Of a DNA stretch of 64,000 nucleotides, positions 15,001-27,326 are shown piece after piece. The position numbers and the translations under genes were made by a program. The DNA is taken from positions 124,001 through 188,000 of the forward strand of contig NC_067132.1 in NCBI RefSeq assembly GCF_021347895.1, given 5' to 3'. Numbering within the stretch: position 1 is the first letter of the stretch; each line of letters starts with the position of its first letter. Below the pieces are notes generated by a model, which had not been told where the DNA came from, did not search any database, and saw only the letters and a program-made list of their open reading frames with translations. This stretch comes from Acanthochromis polyacanthus (taxonomy: Eukaryota > Chordata > Actinopteri > Pomacentridae).

Positions 15001-17149
15001 TGCACTGTTTCGTCAAATATGCTGTCCATGCAATTTCTTCTAACCAGAACATCTTAAACATCACTTACCTTAATATAGATCACATTTCAGGTCATTCTGA
15101 AGAAGAAATTTGTGTGTCAACATTATGTTCACGTTGCTGCAGCTTTCATGATTTTTCTGCTCTTATAATGCTGGTCCTGATCTTTTTTGCGCAGTTTGGT
15201 GAAATATCCTGTCCATGCAATTTCTTGTAACCAGAACACCTTAAACATCATTTGCCTTCATATAGATCACATATCAGGTCATTCTGAAGAAGAAATTTGT
15301 GTGTCAACATTATGTTCACGTTGCTGCAGCTTTCATGATTTGTCTGCTCTTAAAATGCTGGTCCTGAGATCTATTACACAGTTTTTTCAAATATCCTGTC
15401 CATGCTATTGCTTCAAACCAGAGCATCTTAAACATCTTTTGCCTCCATAGAGCTAATATTTCAAGTCATTCCGAAGACGGAATGTCTGTGTCAACATCAT
15501 GTTAACGTTAATGCAGCATTCATGATGTTTTCAAATGCTGCTCCAGAGTTTAAATGCACAGTGTGGTCAAATATGCTGTACATGCAATTTCTTCTAACCA
15601 GAACGTCTTAAACATCATTTGCCTTCATATAGCCTTCATTTCAAGTCATTCTGAAGAAGAAATTTAAATGTCAACATGAATTTCACGTTAATACAGGCAG
15701 CCTTCATGATTTTTCTGCTCTTAAATGCTGGTCCTGAGCTGTAATACACAGTTTTTTCAAATATCCTGTCCATGCAATTCCTTCAAACCAGAACACCTTG
15801 AACATCATTTGCCGTCATATAGATCACATTTCAGGTCATTCTGAAGAAGAAATTTGTGTGTCAACATTATGTTCACGTTGCTGCAGCTTTCATGATTTGT
15901 CTGCTCTTATAATGCTGGTCCTGAGCTTTTTTGCGCAGTTTGGTGAAATATGCTGTACATGCAATTTCTTCAAACCAGAACACCTTAAACATCATTTGCC
16001 GTCATATAGATCGCATTTCATGTCGTTCTGAAGAAGAAATTTAAATGTCAACATGAATTTCACGTTAATACAGCCAGCCTTCATGATTTTTCTGCGCTTA
16101 AAATGCTGGTCCTGAGCTGTAATGCACAGTCTGGTCAAATATGCTGTCCATGCAATTCCAGAATACCTTCAACCATCATCTGCCTTCATATAAATCACAT
16201 TTCAAGTCATTCTGTGGAAGAAATTTGTGTGTCAACAGTATGTTCACATTAATGCAACCTTCATAATTTTTCTGCGCTTCAAATACTGGTCCTGAGCTGT
16301 AAAATGCACGATTTGATCAAAGACGCTGTACATGCAAGTCCTTCTAACCAGAACATCTTAAACATCATTTGTCTTCATATAGATCACATGTCAAGTCATT
16401 CTGAATATGCAATTTGTGTGTCAACATTATGTTCACGTTAATGCAGCATTCATGATTTTTTCAAATGCTGCTCCAGAGTTTAAATGCACAGTTTGGTCAA
16501 ATATGCTGTACATGCAATTTCGTCAAACCAGAACACCTTAAAAATCATTTGCCTTCATATAGCCTTCATTTCATGTCATTCTGAAGAAGAAATTTAAATG
16601 TCAACATGAATTTCACGTTAATACAGCCAGCCTTCATGATTTTTCTGCTCTTAAATGCTGGTCCTGAGCTGTAATACACAGTTTTTTCAAATATCCTGTC
16701 CATGCAATTCCTTCAAACCAGAACACCTTGAACATCATTTGCCTTCATGTAGATCACATTTCAGGTCATTCTGAAGAAGAAATTTGTGTGTCAACATTAT
16801 GTTCACGTTGCTGCAGCTTTCATGATTTGTCTGCTCTTATAATGCTGGTCCTGATCTTTTTTGCGCAGTTTGGTGAAATATGCTGTACATGCAATTTCTT
16901 CAAACCAGAACACCTTGAACATCATTTGCCTTCAATATCGATCGCATTTCATGTCATTCTGAAGAAGAAATTTAAATGTCAACATGAATTTCACGTTAAT
17001 ACAGCCAGCCTTCATGATTTTTCTGCGCTTAAAATGCTGGTCCTGAGCTGTAATGCACTGTTTGGTCAAATATGCTCTCCATGCAATTCCTTCCAACCAG
17101 AACATCTTAACCATCATTTACCTTAATATTGATCACATTTCAAGTCATT
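1..17149. repeat. AT-rich satellite array, ~187-bp monomer (left block)
   Basis: The whole stretch consists of diverged tandem copies of one unit. A clean unit, counted from one ctgcagctttcatg to the next, is 187 bp, and the landmark tatagatcacattt recurs at 187-bp steps with occasional shortened units (170 bp between 193 and 363). At least five monomer flavours can be told apart: ctgcagctttcatg with gcgcagtttggtg; acttcagccttcatg with attacacagttttttc; taatgcagcattcatg with gctgctccagagtt (the shortened type); taatacagccagccttc; and taatgcaaccttcataa with the gatcaaagacgctg segment. Multimers repeat irregularly: one conserved block ends at 2598, 3535, 4842 and 5967, giving spacings of 937, 1307 and 1125 bp, close to 5, 7 and 6 monomers. 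Another pair of blocks ending at 14516 and 17126 is 2610 bp apart, about 14 monomers. Open frames of 60-156 codons recur in it because the repeat has few stops; they change frame from monomer to monomer and resemble no known protein. Confidence 0.95.
14527..14539 (+). other. Empty target site (pre-insertion paralogue) of the retrotransposon
   Basis: The satellite around this point has the same left flank as the five retrotransposon copies (including the variants gctctccatgcaattcc and aaccatcatttacc). It then continues without interruption into the same right flank (ctgaatatgaaatttg, tcaacagtatgttcac, ataacttcagcc, and the shortened ctggtcctggctgtatt). The 13-bp word atttcaagtcatt occurs once here but on both sides of every inserted copy. 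This is therefore a monomer pair related by duplication to the target before insertion. It fixes the element boundaries and the target duplication to the base, apart from the usual ambiguity with the ATGG tail. Confidence 0.9.
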
Positions 17150-20100
17150 TCAGAAGACCTTGATGAGAACAATAAAAGGCAAAGCCGCTACCTCGCCCGG
17201 GATAGGGAAACCGGGGCCTTCCCCTGGAGCCAGACCTGGGGGGGGAGCTCGTACAGGAGCGTTTGGTGGCCGAGCCTTGGGGTCCCGTGGGGCTCGGTCG
17301 GGCAAAGCCCGAAAAAGTAACACGGGGCCACCGCCCAGTGGACCCACCACCTACAGGGCAGGAAGTCGGGGTCGGGTGCTATGCCCACCGGGCAGTAGGC
17401 AGGAGCGGGCGCCTGGGCGTGCCGCCCCCTGGTGGCGTAGACTAGCTCTGGGGACGTGGAACGTCACCTCACTGGCGGGGAAGGAACCTGAGCTGGTGCG
17501 GGAGGTGGAGCGATACCGGCTAGATATAGTTGGGCTCGCCTCCACGGACAGCAAGGGTTCTGGAACCAGAATCCTGGAGAGGGGTTGGACTCTCTCCTAC
17601 TCCGGAGTTGCCCAGGGAGAGAGGCGCCGGGCGGGTGTGGGGATACTCACAAGCCCCCGGCTGAGCGCCGCTTTGTTGGAGTTCTCCCCGGAGAACGAGA
17701 GGGTCGCCTCTCTGCGACTTCGTGTTGCAGGGGGGAAAACTCTGACTGTTGTCTGTGCTTATGCGCCGAACAGCAGTTCAGAGTATTCGGCCTTCTTGGA
17801 GTCTCTGGGTGGGGTCCTGGAAGGGGTACCGCCCGGGGATTCCATAGTTCTCCTGGGAGACTTCAACGCTCACGTGGGCAACGATGGAGAAACCTGGAGG
17901 GGGGTGATTGGGAGGAACGGCCTGCCCGATCTGAACCCGAGTGGTGTTTTTTTACTGGACTTCTGTGCTAGTCATGGTTTGGCCGTAACAAACACCATGT
18001 TCGAGCATAAGGTTGCTCATAAGTGTACTTGGTACCAGAGCACCTTAGGCCAAAGGTCGATGATCGACTTTATAGTCATATCGTCAGACCTGCGGCCGTA
18101 TGTCTTGGACACTCGGGTGAAGAGAGGTGCAGAGCTGTCAACTGATCACCACCTGGTGGTGAGTTGGATCCGATGGCGGGGAAGACTGCCGGACAGACCT
18201 GGTAAACCCAAACGTGTAGTGCGGGTGAACTGGGAACGTCTGGCGGAGGACCCTGTCCGTAGGGTTTTCAACTCCCACCTCCGGAAGAGTTTCTCCTGCA
18301 TCCCGGGGGAGGTTGGGGACATGGATTCTGAGTGGTCCATGTTCAAAGCCTCCATTGCAGAAGCAGCTGTTAGGAGCTGTGGTCTGAAGGTCACTGGTGC
18401 CTGTCGTGGCGGCAATCCAAGGACCCGCTGGTGGACACCAGCGGTGAGGGAGGCCGTCAGGCTGAAAAAGGAGACTTATCAAGCCTGGTTGGCTCGGGGG
18501 TCTCCTGAAGCAGCTGACAGGTACCGGCTGGCCAAAAGGGCGGCAGCTGCGGCAGTGGTGGAAGCTAAAACTCGGGTGTGGGAGGAGTTCGGGGAGGCCA
18601 TGGAGAAGGACTTTCGATCGACCTCGGGGAAGTTCTGGCAAACCATTCGACGCCTCAGGAAGGGGAAGCAAGGCTTCGCCCAGGCTGTGTATGGTCGGGG
18701 TGGAGAACTGTTGACCCGTACTGGGGATATCGTCGGGCGGTGGAAAGAGCACTTCGAGGAACTCCTTAACCCGGTAAACACGTCCTCTATGGAGGAGGCA
18801 GAGCCTGAAGACTCGGGAGTATCTGCGTCCATATCCGTGGCAGAGGTCGCCGAAGTAGTTAAAAAGCTCCTCGGTGGCAAGGCGCCAGGTGTGGACGAGA
18901 TTCGCCCTGAGATGCTGAAGGCTCTGGACATTGTTGGACTGTCTTGGTTGACACGTCTATGCAATGTCGCGTGGGCATCGGGTACAGTACCTGGGGAGTG
19001 GCAGACCGGGGTGGTGGTCCCTATTTTTAAAAAGGGGGATCGGAGAGTGTGTGCCAACTATCGCGGTATCACACTTCTCAGCCTCCCCGGGAAAGTTTAC
19101 TCTAGGGTGCTGGAAGGGAGGATCCGACCGATAGTCGAACCTCGGATTCAGGAGGAGCAATGCGGATTCCGTCCCGGTCGTGGAACAGCAGACCAGCTCT
19201 TTACCCTTGCGGAGCTGCTGAGGGGGTCATGGGAGTATGACCTGCCAGTCTACATGTGCTTTGTAGATCTGGAGAAGGCCTACGACCGTGTCCCCCGAGG
19301 GGCTTTGTGGGGGGCACTGCGGGAGTATGGGGTCCAAGGCTCGTTGTTACGGGCCGTTCGGTCCCTGTACAACCAAAGTGAGAGCTGTGTCCGCATACTC
19401 GGCATTAAGTCAGACATGTTTCCGGTGGGTGTTGGACTCCGCCAGGGCTGCCCCTTGTCTCCAATCCTGTTTGTGGTTTTCATGGACAGGATTTCAAGGC
19501 GCAGTCGTGGTGGGGAGGGTTTTCGGTTTGGGAGCCTCAGGATCGCTTCGCTGCTTTTTGCAGATGATGTGGTTTTGTTGGCATCCTCAGACCGTGACCT
19601 CCGGCACGCACTGGAGCGGTTTGCAGCCGAGTGTGAAGCGGCAGGGATGCGGATCAGCACCTCCAAGTCCGAGGCCATGGTTCTCTGCCGGAAACCGGTG
19701 GAGTGTTTCCTCCGGGTTGGGGGGGAGTTGCTTCCCCAAGCGAAGGAGTTTAAGTATCTCGGGATCTTGTTCACGAGTGATGGGAAAATGGAGCGGGAGA
19801 TGGACAGGCGGATTGGTGCGGCGTCAGCAGTAATGCGGGCGTTGTACCGAACCGTCGTGGTGAAGAGGGAGCTGAGCCGTAAGGCGAAACTCTCGATTTA
19901 CCAGTCCATCTACGTTCCAACCCTCACCTATGGTCATGAGCTTTGGGTAGTGACCGAAAGAACAAGATCGCGGATACAAGCGGCCGAAATGAGCTTCCTC
20001 CGTAGGGTGGCTGGGCTCAGCCTTAGAGATAGGGTGAGGAGCTCAGACATCCGGAGGGAGCTCAGAGTAGAGCCGCTGCTCCTTCGCATCGAAAGGAGCC

Positions 20101-20371
20101 AGTTGAGGTGGTTTGGCCACCTGATTCGGATGCCTCCGGGGAGACTTCCTCTGGAGGTTTTCCGAGCACGTCCGTCTGAGAGGAGACCCCGGGGCAGACC
20201 CAGAACTCGCTGGAGAGATTATATATCTCGTCTGGCCTGGGAACGCCTCGGGATCCCCCAGGAAGAGCTGGAAAGTGTCGCTGGGGGGAGGGACGTTTGA
20301 AACGACCTGCTTCGCCTGCTGGCCCCGTGACCCGGCCCCGGATAAGCGGAGGAAAATGGATGGATGGATGG
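17150..20371 (+). mobile_element. Rex3-like (RTE clade) non-LTR retrotransposon, copy 1, full length
   Basis: This is a 3,222-bp GC-rich element that stands out sharply from the AT-rich satellite. It begins tcagaagaccttgatgag directly after a 13-bp target duplication (17,137-17,149) and ends in an (ATGG)n tail followed by the second copy of the duplication (20,372-20,384). The single ORF encodes an apurinic-type endonuclease followed by reverse transcriptase, and the 3' UTR is only about 70 bp; this compact layout is usual for the RTE clade. The RT region around 19,000-19,020 matches, from memory, the conserved stretch used for Rex3 PCR primers in fish, and a GATG-type tail is also a Rex3 trait. 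It is the leftmost of five copies at an identical site and the only one with an unbroken ORF. Confidence 0.93.
17163..20300 (+). CDS. Endonuclease/reverse transcriptase polyprotein of Rex3-like retrotransposon (intact)
   Basis: The predicted protein has 1,045 residues and would make the target nick and prime cDNA synthesis on the nicked DNA. The only early in-frame ATG is at 17,163 (a TTG lies one codon upstream); its context is weak, and residues 1 to about 95, rich in G, P, R and A, may be translated leader rather than a folded domain. Endonuclease: TWN near 98-100, GDFNAHVG with D233 and N235, MIDF at 300-303, and STDHH with D328 and H329. Reverse transcriptase: [28 protein letters not shown] with catalytic D702, [10 protein letters not shown], and FADD with D801 and D802. 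The C-terminal part includes [10 protein letters not shown] and an arginine-rich [11 protein letters not shown] segment. Copy 1 differs from all the others in the endonuclease (STDS instead of STHS, D129) and at ILERGW versus ILEKGW. Function is inferred from intact motifs; activity is untested. Confidence 0.9.
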   Translation: MRTIKGKAATSPGIGKPGPSPGARPGGGARTGAFGGRALGSRGARSGKARKSNTGPPPSGPTTYRAGSRGRVLCPPGSRQERAPGRAAPWWRRLALGTWNVTSLAGKEPELVREVERYRLDIVGLASTDSKGSGTRILERGWTLSYSGVAQGERRRAGVGILTSPRLSAALLEFSPENERVASLRLRVAGGKTLTVVCAYAPNSSSEYSAFLESLGGVLEGVPPGDSIVLLGDFNAHVGNDGETWRGVIGRNGLPDLNPSGVFLLDFCASHGLAVTNTMFEHKVAHKCTWYQSTLGQRSMIDFIVISSDLRPYVLDTRVKRGAELSTDHHLVVSWIRWRGRLPDRPGKPKRVVRVNWERLAEDPVRRVFNSHLRKSFSCIPGEVGDMDSEWSMFKASIAEAAVRSCGLKVTGACRGGNPRTRWWTPAVREAVRLKKETYQAWLARGSPEAADRYRLAKRAAAAAVVEAKTRVWEEFGEAMEKDFRSTSGKFWQTIRRLRKGKQGFAQAVYGRGGELLTRTGDIVGRWKEHFEELLNPVNTSSMEEAEPEDSGVSASISVAEVAEVVKKLLGGKAPGVDEIRPEMLKALDIVGLSWLTRLCNVAWASGTVPGEWQTGVVVPIFKKGDRRVCANYRGITLLSLPGKVYSRVLEGRIRPIVEPRIQEEQCGFRPGRGTADQLFTLAELLRGSWEYDLPVYMCFVDLEKAYDRVPRGALWGALREYGVQGSLLRAVRSLYNQSESCVRILGIKSDMFPVGVGLRQGCPLSPILFVVFMDRISRRSRGGEGFRFGSLRIASLLFADDVVLLASSDRDLRHALERFAAECEAAGMRISTSKSEAMVLCRKPVECFLRVGGELLPQAKEFKYLGILFTSDGKMEREMDRRIGAASAVMRALYRTVVVKRELSRKAKLSIYQSIYVPTLTYGHELWVVTERTRSRIQAAEMSFLRRVAGLSLRDRVRSSDIRRELRVEPLLLRIERSQLRWFGHLIRMPPGRLPLEVFRARPSERRPRGRPRTRWRDYISRLAWERLGIPQEELESVAGGRDV

Positions 20372-23300
20372 ATTTCAAGTCATTCTGAATATGAAATTTG
20401 TGTGTCAACAGTATGTTCACATAACTTCAGCCTTCATGATTTGTCTGCTCTTAAAATGCTGGTCCTGGCTGTATTACACAGTTTTTTCAAATATCCTGTC
20501 CATGCTATTGCTTCAAACCAGAGCATCTTAAACATCTTTTGCCTCCATAGAGCTAATATTTCAAGTCATTCCGAAGAAGGAATGTCTGTGTCAACATCAT
20601 GTTTACGTTAATGCAGCATTCATGATGTTTTCAAATGCTGCTCCAGAGTTTAAATGCACAGTGTGGTCAAATATGCTGTACATGCAATTTCTTCTAACCA
20701 GAACATCTTAAACATCATTTGCCTTCATATAGATCACATTTCAGGTCATTCTGAAGAAGAAATTTGTGTGTCAACATTATGTTCACGTTGCTGCAGCTTT
20801 CGTGATTTTTCTGCTCTTATAATGCTGGTCCTGAGCTTTTTTGCGCAGTTTGGTCAAATATGCTGTACATGCAATTTCTTCAAACCAGAACACCTGAAAC
20901 ATCATTTGCTTTCAAATAGATCGCATTTCATGTCGTTCTGAAGAAGAAATTTAAATGTCAACATGAATTTCACGTTAATACAGCCAGCCTTCATGATTTT
21001 TCTGCGCTTAAAATGCTGGTCCTGAGCTGTAATGCACAGTCTGGTCAAATATGCTGTCCATGCAATTCCAGAATACCTTCAACATCATCTGCCTTCATAT
21101 AAATCACATTTCAAGTCATTCTGTGGAAGAAATTTGTGTGTCAACAGTATGTTCACATTAATGCAACCTTCATAATTTTTCTGCGCTTCAAATACTGGTC
21201 ATGAGCTGTAAAATGCACGATTTGATCAAAGACGCTGTACATGCAATTCCTTCTAACCAGAACATCTTAAACATCATTTGCCTTCATATAGATCACATGT
21301 CAAGTCATTCTGAAAATGCAATTTGTGTGTCAACATTTTGTTCACGTTAATGCAGCATTCATGATTTTTTCAAATGCTGCTCCAGAGTTTAAATGCACAG
21401 TTTGGTCAAATATGCTGTACATGCAATTTCTTCAAACCAGAACACCTTAAACATCATTTGCCTTCATATAGCCTTCATTTCAGGTCATTCTGAAGAAGAA
21501 ATTTAAATGTCAACATGAATTTCACGTCAATACAGGCAGCCTTCATGATTTATCTGCTCTTAAATGCTGGTCCTGAGCTGTAATACACAGTTTTTTCAAA
21601 TATCCTGTCCATGCAATTCCTTCAAACCAGAACACCTTGAACATCATTTGCCTTCATATAGATCACATTTCAGGTCATTCTGAAGAAGAAATTTGTGTGT
21701 CAACATTATGTTCACGTTGCTGCAGCTTTCGTGATTTTTCTGCTCTTATAATGCTGGTCCTGATCTTTTTTGCGCAGTTTGGTGAAATATGCTGTACATG
21801 CAATTTCTTCTAACCAGAACACCTTAAACATCATTTGCCTTCATATAGATCGCATTTCATGTCATTCTGAAGAAGAAATTTAAATGTCAACATGAATTTC
21901 ACGTTAATACAGCCAGCCTTCATGATTTTTCTGCGCTTAAAATGCTGGTCCTGAGCTGTAATGCACAGTCTGGTCAAATATGCTGTCCATGCAATTCCTT
22001 CTAACCAGAGCATCTTAAACATCATTTACCTTAATATAGATCACATTTCAAGTCATTCTGAATATGAATTTGTGTGTCAACATTTTGTTCACGTTAATGC
22101 AGCATTCTTGTTTTTTTCAAATTCTGCTCCAGAGTTTAAATGCACAGTTTGGTCAAATATGCTGTACATGCAATTTCTTCAAACCAGAACACCTTAAACA
22201 TCATTTGCCTTCATATAGATCGCATTTCATGTCATTCTGAAGAAGAAATTTAAATGTCAACATGAATTTCACGTTAATACAGGCAGCCTTCATGATTTTT
22301 CTGCTCTTAAATGCTGGTCCTGAGCTGTAATACACAGTTTTTTCAAATATCCTGTCCATGCAATTCCTTCAAACCAGAACACCTTGAACATCATTTGCCT
22401 TCATATAGATCACATATCAGGTCATTCTGAAGAAGAAATTTGTGTGTCAACATTATGTTCACGTTGCTGCAGCTTTCATGATTTGTCTGCTCTTAAAATG
22501 CTGGTCCTGAGATCTATTACACAGTTTTTTCAAATATCCTGTCCATGCTATTGCTTCAAACCAGAGCATCTTAAACATCTTTTGCCTCCATAGAGCTAAT
22601 ATTTCAAGTCATTCCGAAGAAGGAATGTCTGTGTCAACATCATGTTTACGTTAATGCAGCATTCATGATGTTTTCAAATGCTGCTCCAGAGTTTAATGTA
22701 CAGTGTGGTCAAATATGCTGTACATGCAATTTCTTCTAACCAGAACATCTTAAACATCATGTGCCTTCATATGGATCGCATTTCATGTCATTCTGAAGAA
22801 GAAATTTAAATGTCAACATGAATTTCACGTTAATACAGCCAGCCTTCATGATTTTTCTGCTCTTAAAATGCTGGTCCTGAGCTGTAATGCACTGTTTGGT
22901 CAAATATGCTCTCCATGCAATTCCTTCTAACCAGAACATCTTAAACATCATTTACCTTAATATTGATCACATTTCAGGTTATTCAGATGTTGAAATTTGT
23001 GTGTCAACATTATGTTCACGTTACTTCAGCCTTCATGATTTTCCTGCTCTTAAAATGCTGGTTCTGAGCTGTAATACACAGTTTTTTCAAATATCCATTC
23101 CATGCAATTTCTTGTAACCAGAACACCTTAAACATCATTTGCCTTCATATAGATCACATTTCAGGTTATTCAGATGTTGAAATTTGTGTGTCAACATTAT
23201 GTTCTCGTTACTTCAGCCTTCATGATTTTTCTGCTCTTAAAATACTGGTCCTGAGCTGTATTACACAGTTTTTTCAAATATCCTGTCCATGCTATTGCTT

Positions 23301-24106
23301 CAAACCAGAGCATCTTAAACATCTTTTGCCTCCATCGAGCAAATATTTCAAGTCATTCCGAAGAAGGAATGTCTGTGTCAACATCATGTTTACGTTAATG
23401 CAGCATTCATGATGTTTTCAAATGCTGCTCCAGAGTTTAAATGCACAGTGTGGTCAAATATGCTGTACATGCAATTTCTTCTAACCAGAACATCTTAAAC
23501 ATCATTTGCCTTCATATAGATCACATTTCAGGTCATTCTGAAGAAGAAATTTGTGTGTCAACATGAATTTCACGTTAATACAGGCAGCCTTCATGATTTT
23601 TCTGCTCTTAAATGCTGGTCCTGAGCTGTAATACACAGTTTTTTCAAATATCCTGTCCATGCAATTCCTTCAAACCAGAACACCTTGAACATCATTTGCC
23701 TTCATATAGATCACATTTCAGGTCATTCTGAAGAAGAAATTTGTGTGTCAACATTATGTTCACGTTGCTGCAGCTTTCATGATTTGTCTGCTCTTATAAT
23801 GCTGGTCCTGATCTTTTTTGCGCAGTTTGGTGAAATATGCTGTACATGCAATTTCTTCAAACCAGAACACCTTGAACATCATTTGCCTTCAATATTGATC
23901 GCATTTCATGTCATTCTGAAGAAGAAATTTAAATGTCAACATGAATTTCACGTTAATACAGCCAGCCTTCATGATTTTTCTGCGCTTAAAATGCTGGTCC
24001 TGAGCTGTAATGCACTGTTTGGTCAAATATGCTCTCCATGCAATTCCTTCCAACCAGAACATCTTAACCATCATTTACCTTAATATTGATCACATTTCAA
24101 GTCATT
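20372..24106. repeat. Satellite spacer between retrotransposon copies 1 and 2 (3,735 bp)
   Basis: This is the same ~187-bp satellite. It starts with the right-hand target duplication and the diagnostic ataacttcagcc/ctggctgtatt monomers and ends with the gctctcc/aaccatc left-flank monomer of the next copy. The monomer order matches the spacer between copies 3 and 4 (3,745 bp) almost throughout, including the gatcaaagacgctg monomer and the tcaatacaggcagcc variant at about 21,527. No gene is seen. Confidence 0.93.
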
Positions 24107-27100
24107 TCAGAAGACCTTGATGAGAACAATAAAAGGCAAAGCCGCTACCTCTCCCGGGATAGGGAAACCGGGGCCTTCCCCTGGAGCCAGACCTGGGCGG
24201 GGAGCTCGTACAGGAGCGTTTGGTGGCCGAGCCTTGGGGTCCCGTGGGGCTCGGTCGGGCAAAGCCCGAAAAAGTAACACGGGGCCACCGCCCAGTGGAC
24301 CCACCACCTACAGGGCAGGAAGTCGGGGTCGGGTGCTATGCCCACCGGGCAGTAGGCAGGAGCGGGCGCCTGGGCGTGCCGCCCCCTGGTGGCGTAGACT
24401 AGCTCTGGGGACGTGGAACGTCACCTCACTGGCGGGGAAGGAACCTGAGCTGGTGCGGGAGGTGGAGCGATACCGGCTAGATATAGTTGGGCTCGCCTCC
24501 ACGCACAGCAAGGGTTCTGGAACCAGAATCCTGGAGAAGGGTTGGACTCTCTCCTACTCCGGAGTTGCCCAGGGAGAGAGGCGCCGGGCGGGTGTGGGGA
24601 TACTCACAAGCCCCCGGCTGAGCGCCGCTTTGTTGGAGTTCTCCCCGGAGAACGAGAGGGTCGCCTCTCTGCGACTTCGTGTTGCAGGGGGAAAACTCTG
24701 ACTGTTGTCTGTGCTTATGCGCCGAACAGCAGTTCAGAGTATTCGGCCTTCTTGGAGTCTCTGGGTGGGGTCCTGGAAGGGGTACCGCCCGGGGATTCCA
24801 TAGTTCTCCTGGGAGACTTCAACGCTCACGTGGGCAACGATGGAGAAACCTGGAGGGGGGTGATTGGGAGGAACGGCCTGCCCGATCTGAACCCGAGTGG
24901 TGTTTTTTTACTGGACTTCTGTGCTAGTCATGGTTTGGCCGTAACAACACCATGTTCGAGCATAAGGTTGCTCATAAGTGTACTTGGTACCAGAGCACCT
25001 TAGGCCAAAGGTCGATGATCGACTTTATAGTCATATCGTCAGACCTGCGGCCGTATGTCTTGGACACTCGGGTGAAGAGAGGTGCAGAGCTGTCAACTGA
25101 TCACCACCTGGTGGTGAGTTGGATCCGATGGCGGGGAAGACTGCCGGACAGACCTGGTAAACCCAAACGTGTAGTGCGGGTGAACTGGGAACGTCTGGCG
25201 GAGGACCCTGTCCGTAGGGTTTTCAACTCCCACCTCCGGAAGAGTTTCTCCTGCATCCCGGGGGAGGTTGGGGACATGGATTCTGAGTGGTCCATGTTCA
25301 AAGCCTCCATTGCAGAAGCAGCTGTTAGGAGCTGTGGTCTGAAGGTCACTGGTGCCTGTCGTGGCGGCAATCCAAGGACCCGCTGGTGGACACCAGCGGT
25401 GAGGGAGGCCGTCAGGCTGAAAAAGGAGACTTATCAAGCCTGGTTGGCTCGGGGGTCTCCTGAAGCAGCTGACAGGTACCGGCTGGCCAAAAGGGCGGCA
25501 GCTGCGGCAGTGGTGGAAGCTAAAACTCGGGTGTGGGAGGAGTTCGGGGAGGCCATGGAGAAGGACTTTCGATCGACCTCGGGGAAGTTCTGGCAAACCA
25601 TTCGACGCCTCAGGAAGGGGAAGCAAGGCTTCGCCCAGGCTGTGTATGGTCGGGGTGGAGAACTGTTGACCCGTACTGGGGATATCGTCGGGCGGTGGAA
25701 AGAGCACTTCGAGGAACTCCTTAACCCGGTAAACACGTCCTCTATGGAGGAGGCAGAGCCTGAAGACTCGGGAGTATCTGCGTCCATATCCGTGGCAGAG
25801 GTCGCCGAAGTAGTTAAAAAGCTCCTCGGTGGCAAGGCGCCAGGTGTGGACGAGATTCGCCCTGAGATGCTGAAGGCTCTGGACATTGTTGGACTGTCTT
25901 GGTTGACACGTCTATGCAATGTCGCGTGGGCATCGGGTACAGTACCTGGGGAGTGGCAGACCGGGGTGGTGGTCCCTATTTTTAAAAAGGGGGATCGGAG
26001 AGTGTGTGCCAACTATCGCGGTATCACACTTCTCAGCCTCCCCGGGAAAGTTTACTCTAGGGTGCTGGAAGGGAGGATCCGACCGATAGTCGAACCTCGG
26101 ATTCAGGAGGAGCAATGCGGATTCCGTCCCGGTCGTGGAACAGCAGACCAGCTCTTTACCCTTGCGGAGCTGCTGAGGGGGTCATGGGAGTATGACCTGC
26201 CAGTCTACATGTGCTTTGTAGATCTGGAGAAGGCCTACGACCGTGTCCCCCGAGGGGCTTTGTGGGGGGCACTGCGGGAGTATGGGGTCCAAGGCTCGTT
26301 GTTACGGGCCGTTCGGTCCCTGTACAACCAAAGTGAGAGCTGTGTCCGCATACTCGGCATTAAGTCAGACATGTTTCCGGTGGGTGTTGGACTCCGCCAG
26401 GGCTGCCCCTTGTCTCCAATCCTGTTTGTGGTTTTCATGGACAGGATTTCAAGGCGCAGTCGTGGTGGGGAGGGTTTTCGGTTTGGGAGCCTCAGGATCG
26501 CTTCGCTGCTTTTTGCAGATGATGTGGTTTTGTTGGCATCCTCAGACCGTGACCTCCGGCACGCACTGGAGCGGTTTGCAGCCGAGTGTGAAGCGGCAGG
26601 GATGCGGATCAGCACCTCCAAGTCCGAGGCCATGGTTCTCTGCCGGAAACCGGTGGAGTGTTTCCTCCGGGTTGGGGGGGAGTTGCTTCCCCAAGCGAAG
26701 GAGTTTAAGTATCTCGGGATCTTGTTCACGAGTGATGGGAAAATGGAGCGGGAGATGGACAGGCGGATTGGTGCGGCGTCAGCAGTAATGCGGGCGTTGT
26801 ACCGAACCGTCGTGGTGAAGAGGGAGCTGAGCCGTAAGGCGAAACTCTCGATTTACCAGTCCATCTACGTTCCAACCCTCACCTATGGTCATGAGCTTTG
26901 GGTAGTGACCGAAAGAACAAGATCGCGGATACAAGCGGCCGAAATGAGCTTCCTCCGTAGGGTGGCTGGGCTCAGCCTTAGAGATAGGGTGAGGAGCTCA
27001 GACATCCGGAGGGAGCTCAGAGTAGAGCCGCTGCTCCTTCGCATCGAAAGGAGCCAGTTGAGGTGGTTTGGCCACCTGATTCGGATGCCTCCGGGGAGAC

Positions 27101-27326
27101 TTCCTCTGGAGGTTTTCCGAGCACGTCCGTCTGGGAGGAGACCCCGGGGCAGACCCAGAACTCGCTGGAGAGATTATATATCTCGTCTGGCCTGGGAACG
27201 CCTCGGGATCCCCCAGGAAGAGCTGGAAAGTGTCGCTGGGGGGAGGGACGTTTGAAACGACCTGCTTCGCCTGCTGGCCCCGTGACCCGGCCCCGGATAA
27301 GCGGAGGAAAATGGATGGATGGATGG
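24107..27326 (+). mobile_element. Rex3-like retrotransposon, copy 2, full length
   Basis: This 3,220-bp copy has the same start, (ATGG)n tail and 13-bp flanking duplication (24,094-24,106 and 27,327-27,339) as copy 1. It shares with copies 3-5, against copy 1, the changes STHS, ILEKGW, PSGRRP and ctctcccggg near the 5' end. It lacks the extra T found in copies 3-5. The same insertion site shows that it was duplicated with the satellite rather than retrotransposed independently. Confidence 0.93.
24120..27255 (+). pseudogene. Retrotransposon EN/RT polyprotein, copy 2, two 1-bp frameshifts
   Basis: Aligned by eye to copy 1, the reading frame is lost twice in the endonuclease half. One G is missing from the run after gttgca at about 24,686-24,691 (five G instead of six), and one A is missing at about 24,946 (gtaacaacacc instead of gtaacaaacacc). 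From 24,952 to the stop at 27,255 the frame is open again and contains the end of the endonuclease (MIDF, STDHH) and the complete reverse transcriptase with FVDLEKAYD and FADD. A product starting at 24,952 would lack the first half of the endonuclease. The G-run lesion could be a sequencing error; the A-run lesion less obviously so. Confidence 0.87.

Noticed and set aside
17160..17162. TTG as start codon of the retrotransposon ORF
   Set aside because: An ATG follows directly at 17,163; a TTG start is not expected in a vertebrate gene.
18138..19774. Long minus-strand frames (204, 192, 164 codons) inside every retrotransposon copy
   Set aside because: They are antisense shadows of the GC-rich EN/RT gene; their conservation across copies only reflects the near identity of the elements.
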